A stretch of 7,649 nucleotides of DNA from an uncultured Prevotellaceae bacterium. GTDB lineage: Bacteria > Bacteroidota > Bacteroidia > Bacteroidales > Bacteroidaceae. Positions 6,321 through 7,649 of this stretch are shown piece by piece. The DNA lies in assembly GCA_946408305.1 (NCBI GenBank), contig CAMJRQ010000055.1, forward strand, positions 1-7,649, in the 5' to 3' direction. The notes under the pieces were generated by a model. The model was not told the origin of the DNA and made no database searches. It saw only the letters and a list, made by a program, of their open reading frames with translations. Each line of letters starts with the position of its first letter. The stretch's first letter is position 1. Made by a program: the position numbers and the translations under genes.

Positions 6321-6328
6321 CAAACATA
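6321..6328 (-). promoter_or_regulatory. mutY promoter -7 box
   Basis: On the minus strand TATGTTTG fits TAnnTTTG exactly and would start transcription about 25 nt before the mutY ATG at 6289. The -33 element is weak: a T-rich TTTTTC at 6357-6352 gives a spacer of about 23 nt, slightly long. The box lies inside the possible N-terminal extension of mutY and so supports the shorter start. Confidence 0.6.
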
Positions 6329-6400
6329 CGAAAATAATTTGGAATGGGGCCGAAAAATGCAGGAATGACACCTTTTTTGTTCAAAAATAGCCTCAAACGC

Positions 6401-6431
6401 TTTCACGTTTCGCAGAAAATCTGTACTTTTG
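6401..6431 (+). promoter_or_regulatory. Promoter for the small basic protein and probably RNase G
   Basis: TTTC (6401-6404) and TACTTTTG (6424-6431) are separated by 19 nt. The -7 box fits TAnnTTTG and the -33 box is one base off TTTG. Transcription would start near 6436, giving a leader of about 48 nt that is A-rich before the ATG and contains a short inverted repeat CTGA/TCAG near 6443-6454. It is divergent from the mutY promoter about 75 nt away. Confidence 0.7.
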
Positions 6432-6483
6432 CAGTTCGAAAGCTGAATTTTCAGAGTATTAACCCATAAATAACCCCAAAATT

Positions 6484-6573
6484 ATGCCAAACGGAAAGAA
6501 GCATAAAAGACACAAGATGTCGACGCACAAGCGCAAGAAAAGACTGAGAAAGAACAGACACAAGAGCAAGTAA
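6484..6573 (+). CDS. 29-residue highly basic protein, AURKAIP1/COX24 (mS38-like) type
   Basis: The frame is ATG to TAA, 29 residues, of which about 20 are Lys, Arg or His and none is acidic. It starts MPNGKKHKRHKMSTHKR and continues KKRLRKNRHKSK. The pattern KM-x-x-HK-x-KKRLRKNR resembles the C-terminal COX24/DUF1713 domain of the mitochondrial ribosomal protein mS38 (AURKAIP1), and I recall nearly identical small proteins annotated as AURKAIP1/COX24 domain proteins across Bacteroidetes. It is therefore probably a ribosome- or RNA-associated peptide. That role is inferred from composition and resemblance only. Its own promoter (6401-6431), A-rich leader and a downstream hairpin show it is a real gene despite its size. 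It is followed 93 nt later by an RNase E/G gene on the same strand, suggesting an RNA-metabolism transcription unit. It is easily missed by gene finders with a length cutoff. Confidence 0.85.
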   Translation: MPNGKKHKRHKMSTHKRKKRLRKNRHKSK

Positions 6574-6587
6574 ATCACTTCTCAGGG

Positions 6588-6632
6588 GGAACTGCCCGGG
6601 CGGCACTGTTTTGGGAGCCACCGGGCAGTTTC
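6588..6632 (+). terminator. Strong hairpin between the small basic gene and the RNase gene
   Basis: AACTGCCCGG (6590-6599) is perfectly complementary to CCGGGCAGTT (6621-6630), extendable by a G-U and a G-C pair to 6588/6632, with an inner GGC/GCC pairing (6602-6604/6617-6619). It lies 14 nt after the small gene's stop. What follows (TCTGTAAG) is not a clear U-tract. No TAnnTTTG promoter is seen between it and the RNase start at 6667, so transcription may read through. It may act as a partial terminator, RNA stabiliser or processing site. Confidence 0.6.
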
Positions 6633-6666
6633 TGTAAGAACATCATCAGAGCGAGAGAAAGACATT

Positions 6667-7649
6667 ATGACGAGTGAACTATTCATCGACGTACAACCAC
6701 AGAAGATAGCCATCGCGCTGACCGAGGACAAGCGGCTGGTGGAGTATCAGGAGGAGGCCCAGGCCGAATCCTACTCTGTGGGGAACATCTATTTGGCCAA
6801 GGTACACAAGCTGATGCCCGGGCTGAATGCCTGTTTCGTGAACGTAGGTCACGAGCGCGATGCCTTTCTTCACTATCTCGATTTGGGAGTGCAGTTCAAT
6901 TCCTATGCCAAGTACCTCCGTCAGGTGCTCAGCGACAAGAAGAACCTCTTCCCATTCTCAAAATCCACCTTCCAGCCCGAGCTGCCCAAGGACGGGAGCG
7001 TGCAGACCACGCTGAAGCAGGGCCAGGAAGTGCTCGTGCAGATTGTCAAGGAGCCCATCTCCACCAAGGGGCCACGCCTCACCTGCGAGATTAGCTTCCC
7101 CGGGCGCTTCCTCGTGCTCATGCCCTTCGACAACAACGTCTCCGTCTCCAGCAAAATCAAGAATGCCGAGGAGCGCTCGCGCCTCAAACAGGTCATCCAG
7201 AGCATCAAGCCCAAGAACTGCGGCATCATCGTGCGTACGGTGGCCGAAGGCAAGCGCGTGGCCGAGCTCGACCAGGAGATGAAGGTGCTTTACTCCCGCT
7301 GGGAGGAGACCCTCCGCCGCGCCCAGCGAGCCAAGGAACTGCCCTCCCTCGTCTACGAAGAGACGAGCCGCACCGTGGGCCTGCTGCGCGACCTCTTCAA
7401 CCCCAGCTACGAGAACATCTACGTAAACCAGGAGAACGTCTTCCAGGAGGTGCGCGACTATGTCTCGCTCATCGCCCCCGAGTGCACCGAGGTCGTCAAG
7501 CACTACAAGGGCAAGCTGCCCATCTTCGACAACTTCGACATCACGCGACAAATCAAGGCCGAGTTCGGCCGCACCGTCTCCTACAAGCACGGAGCCTACC
7601 TCATCATCGAACACACCGAGGCCCTCCACGTGGTGGACGTGAACAGCGG
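6667..7649 (+). CDS. rng: Ribonuclease E/G family endoribonuclease (3' end outside the window)
   Basis: Single-strand-specific endoribonuclease of RNA processing and mRNA decay. The first 327 residues are present of an expected total of roughly 500-530 for Bacteroidetes homologues. An S1-type RNA-binding domain covers about 37-130 (VGNIYLAKVHKLMPGLNACFVNVG, then DAFLHYLDLG at 65-74, ending near ISTKGPRLT at 131-139). The RNase H-like/5'-sensor region follows, and the catalytic signature GAYLIIEHTEALHVVDVNS (309-327) includes D324, equivalent by motif to the first metal-binding aspartate of E. coli RNase E (DVNSG). The second catalytic aspartate and zinc-link cysteines lie beyond the edge. The ATG at 6667 gives the usual short N-terminus (MTSELFIDVQPQKIAIAL). 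No Shine-Dalgarno is visible. It probably shares the promoter at 6401-6431 with the small basic gene. Whether to call it rng or rne is convention; the absence of an E. coli-style long C-terminal scaffold cannot be verified here. Confidence 0.93.
   Translation, partial: MTSELFIDVQPQKIAIALTEDKRLVEYQEEAQAESYSVGNIYLAKVHKLMPGLNACFVNVGHERDAFLHYLDLGVQFNSYAKYLRQVLSDKKNLFPFSKSTFQPELPKDGSVQTTLKQGQEVLVQIVKEPISTKGPRLTCEISFPGRFLVLMPFDNNVSVSSKIKNAEERSRLKQVIQSIKPKNCGIIVRTVAEGKRVAELDQEMKVLYSRWEETLRRAQRAKELPSLVYEETSRTVGLLRDLFNPSYENIYVNQENVFQEVRDYVSLIAPECTEVVKHYKGKLPIFDNFDITRQIKAEFGRTVSYKHGAYLIIEHTEALHVVDVNS

Noticed and set aside
6312..6324. TTTG-GTGTG-CAAA palindrome at the mutY promoter as an operator
   Set aside because: Only four-base arms, one of which is the TTTG of the -7 box itself; too short to stand out from chance.
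6373..6387. TTTTTG/CAAAAA inverted repeat in the mutY/small-gene gap
   Set aside because: Six-base AT-rich arms with a 2-nt spacer are common by chance in AT-rich intergenic DNA and it matches neither promoter's core.
6290..6406. 39-residue N-terminal extension of MutY from a GTG
   Set aside because: It contains a TATGTTTG promoter box, lacks family similarity, and the ATG at 6289 gives the standard MutY N-terminus.
6958..7629. Minus-strand open frame of 223 codons opposite the RNase gene
   Set aside because: It overlaps the conserved RNase E/G coding sequence and has shadow-type composition (Leu, Val, Gly, Glu, Asp-rich) without motifs.

Overview
The window looks like a chromosomal segment of a GC-rich member of the Bacteroidales, most likely Prevotellaceae-like. 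Three promoters carry the Bacteroidetes -7 box (TAnnTTTG), start codons lack Shine-Dalgarno sequences, protein sequences have a Bacteroidetes flavour, and GC-rich genes are separated by AT-rich or repeat-filled gaps. The genus is an inference from style, not from a marker gene.

Positions 152-5140 (minus strand) hold a four-gene hexuronate catabolism operon. In transcription order it is an ExuT-like MFS transporter, an SDR-type D-mannonate oxidoreductase (fructuronate reductase), mannonate dehydratase UxuA and glucuronate isomerase UxuC-type enzyme UxaC. Together they import glucuronate, isomerise it to fructuronate, reduce that to D-mannonate and dehydrate it to 2-keto-3-deoxygluconate (KDG). 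KDG kinase, KDPG aldolase, the altronate branch enzymes and a regulator are not in the window. One good promoter (5170-5201) lies upstream of the transporter, and its -7 box is overlapped by a 23-bp near-palindrome that is a plausible operator.

The operon's gaps are unusual. They are filled with short degenerate tandem arrays: an 8-bp unit before the SDR gene, and two different 7-bp units between uxuA and uxaC. A GC-rich hairpin-forming repeat occurs twice in the transporter gene, once inside the central-loop coding sequence and once across the stop codon. The 3' flank (1-151) holds poly-C and poly-G tracts able to form a hairpin.

Positions 5258-7649 are housekeeping. mutY (adenine DNA glycosylase, minus strand) diverges from a 29-residue, extremely basic protein resembling the AURKAIP1/COX24 (mS38-like) family. 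This is followed on the plus strand by an RNase E/G gene that runs off the window just after its first catalytic aspartate. A strong hairpin separates the small gene from the RNase gene, and I see no separate promoter for the latter.

I see no mobile element, phage, CRISPR or defence system and no RNA gene. The most interesting material is the repeat architecture, the candidate operator and the tiny basic protein, rather than a new multi-gene system.
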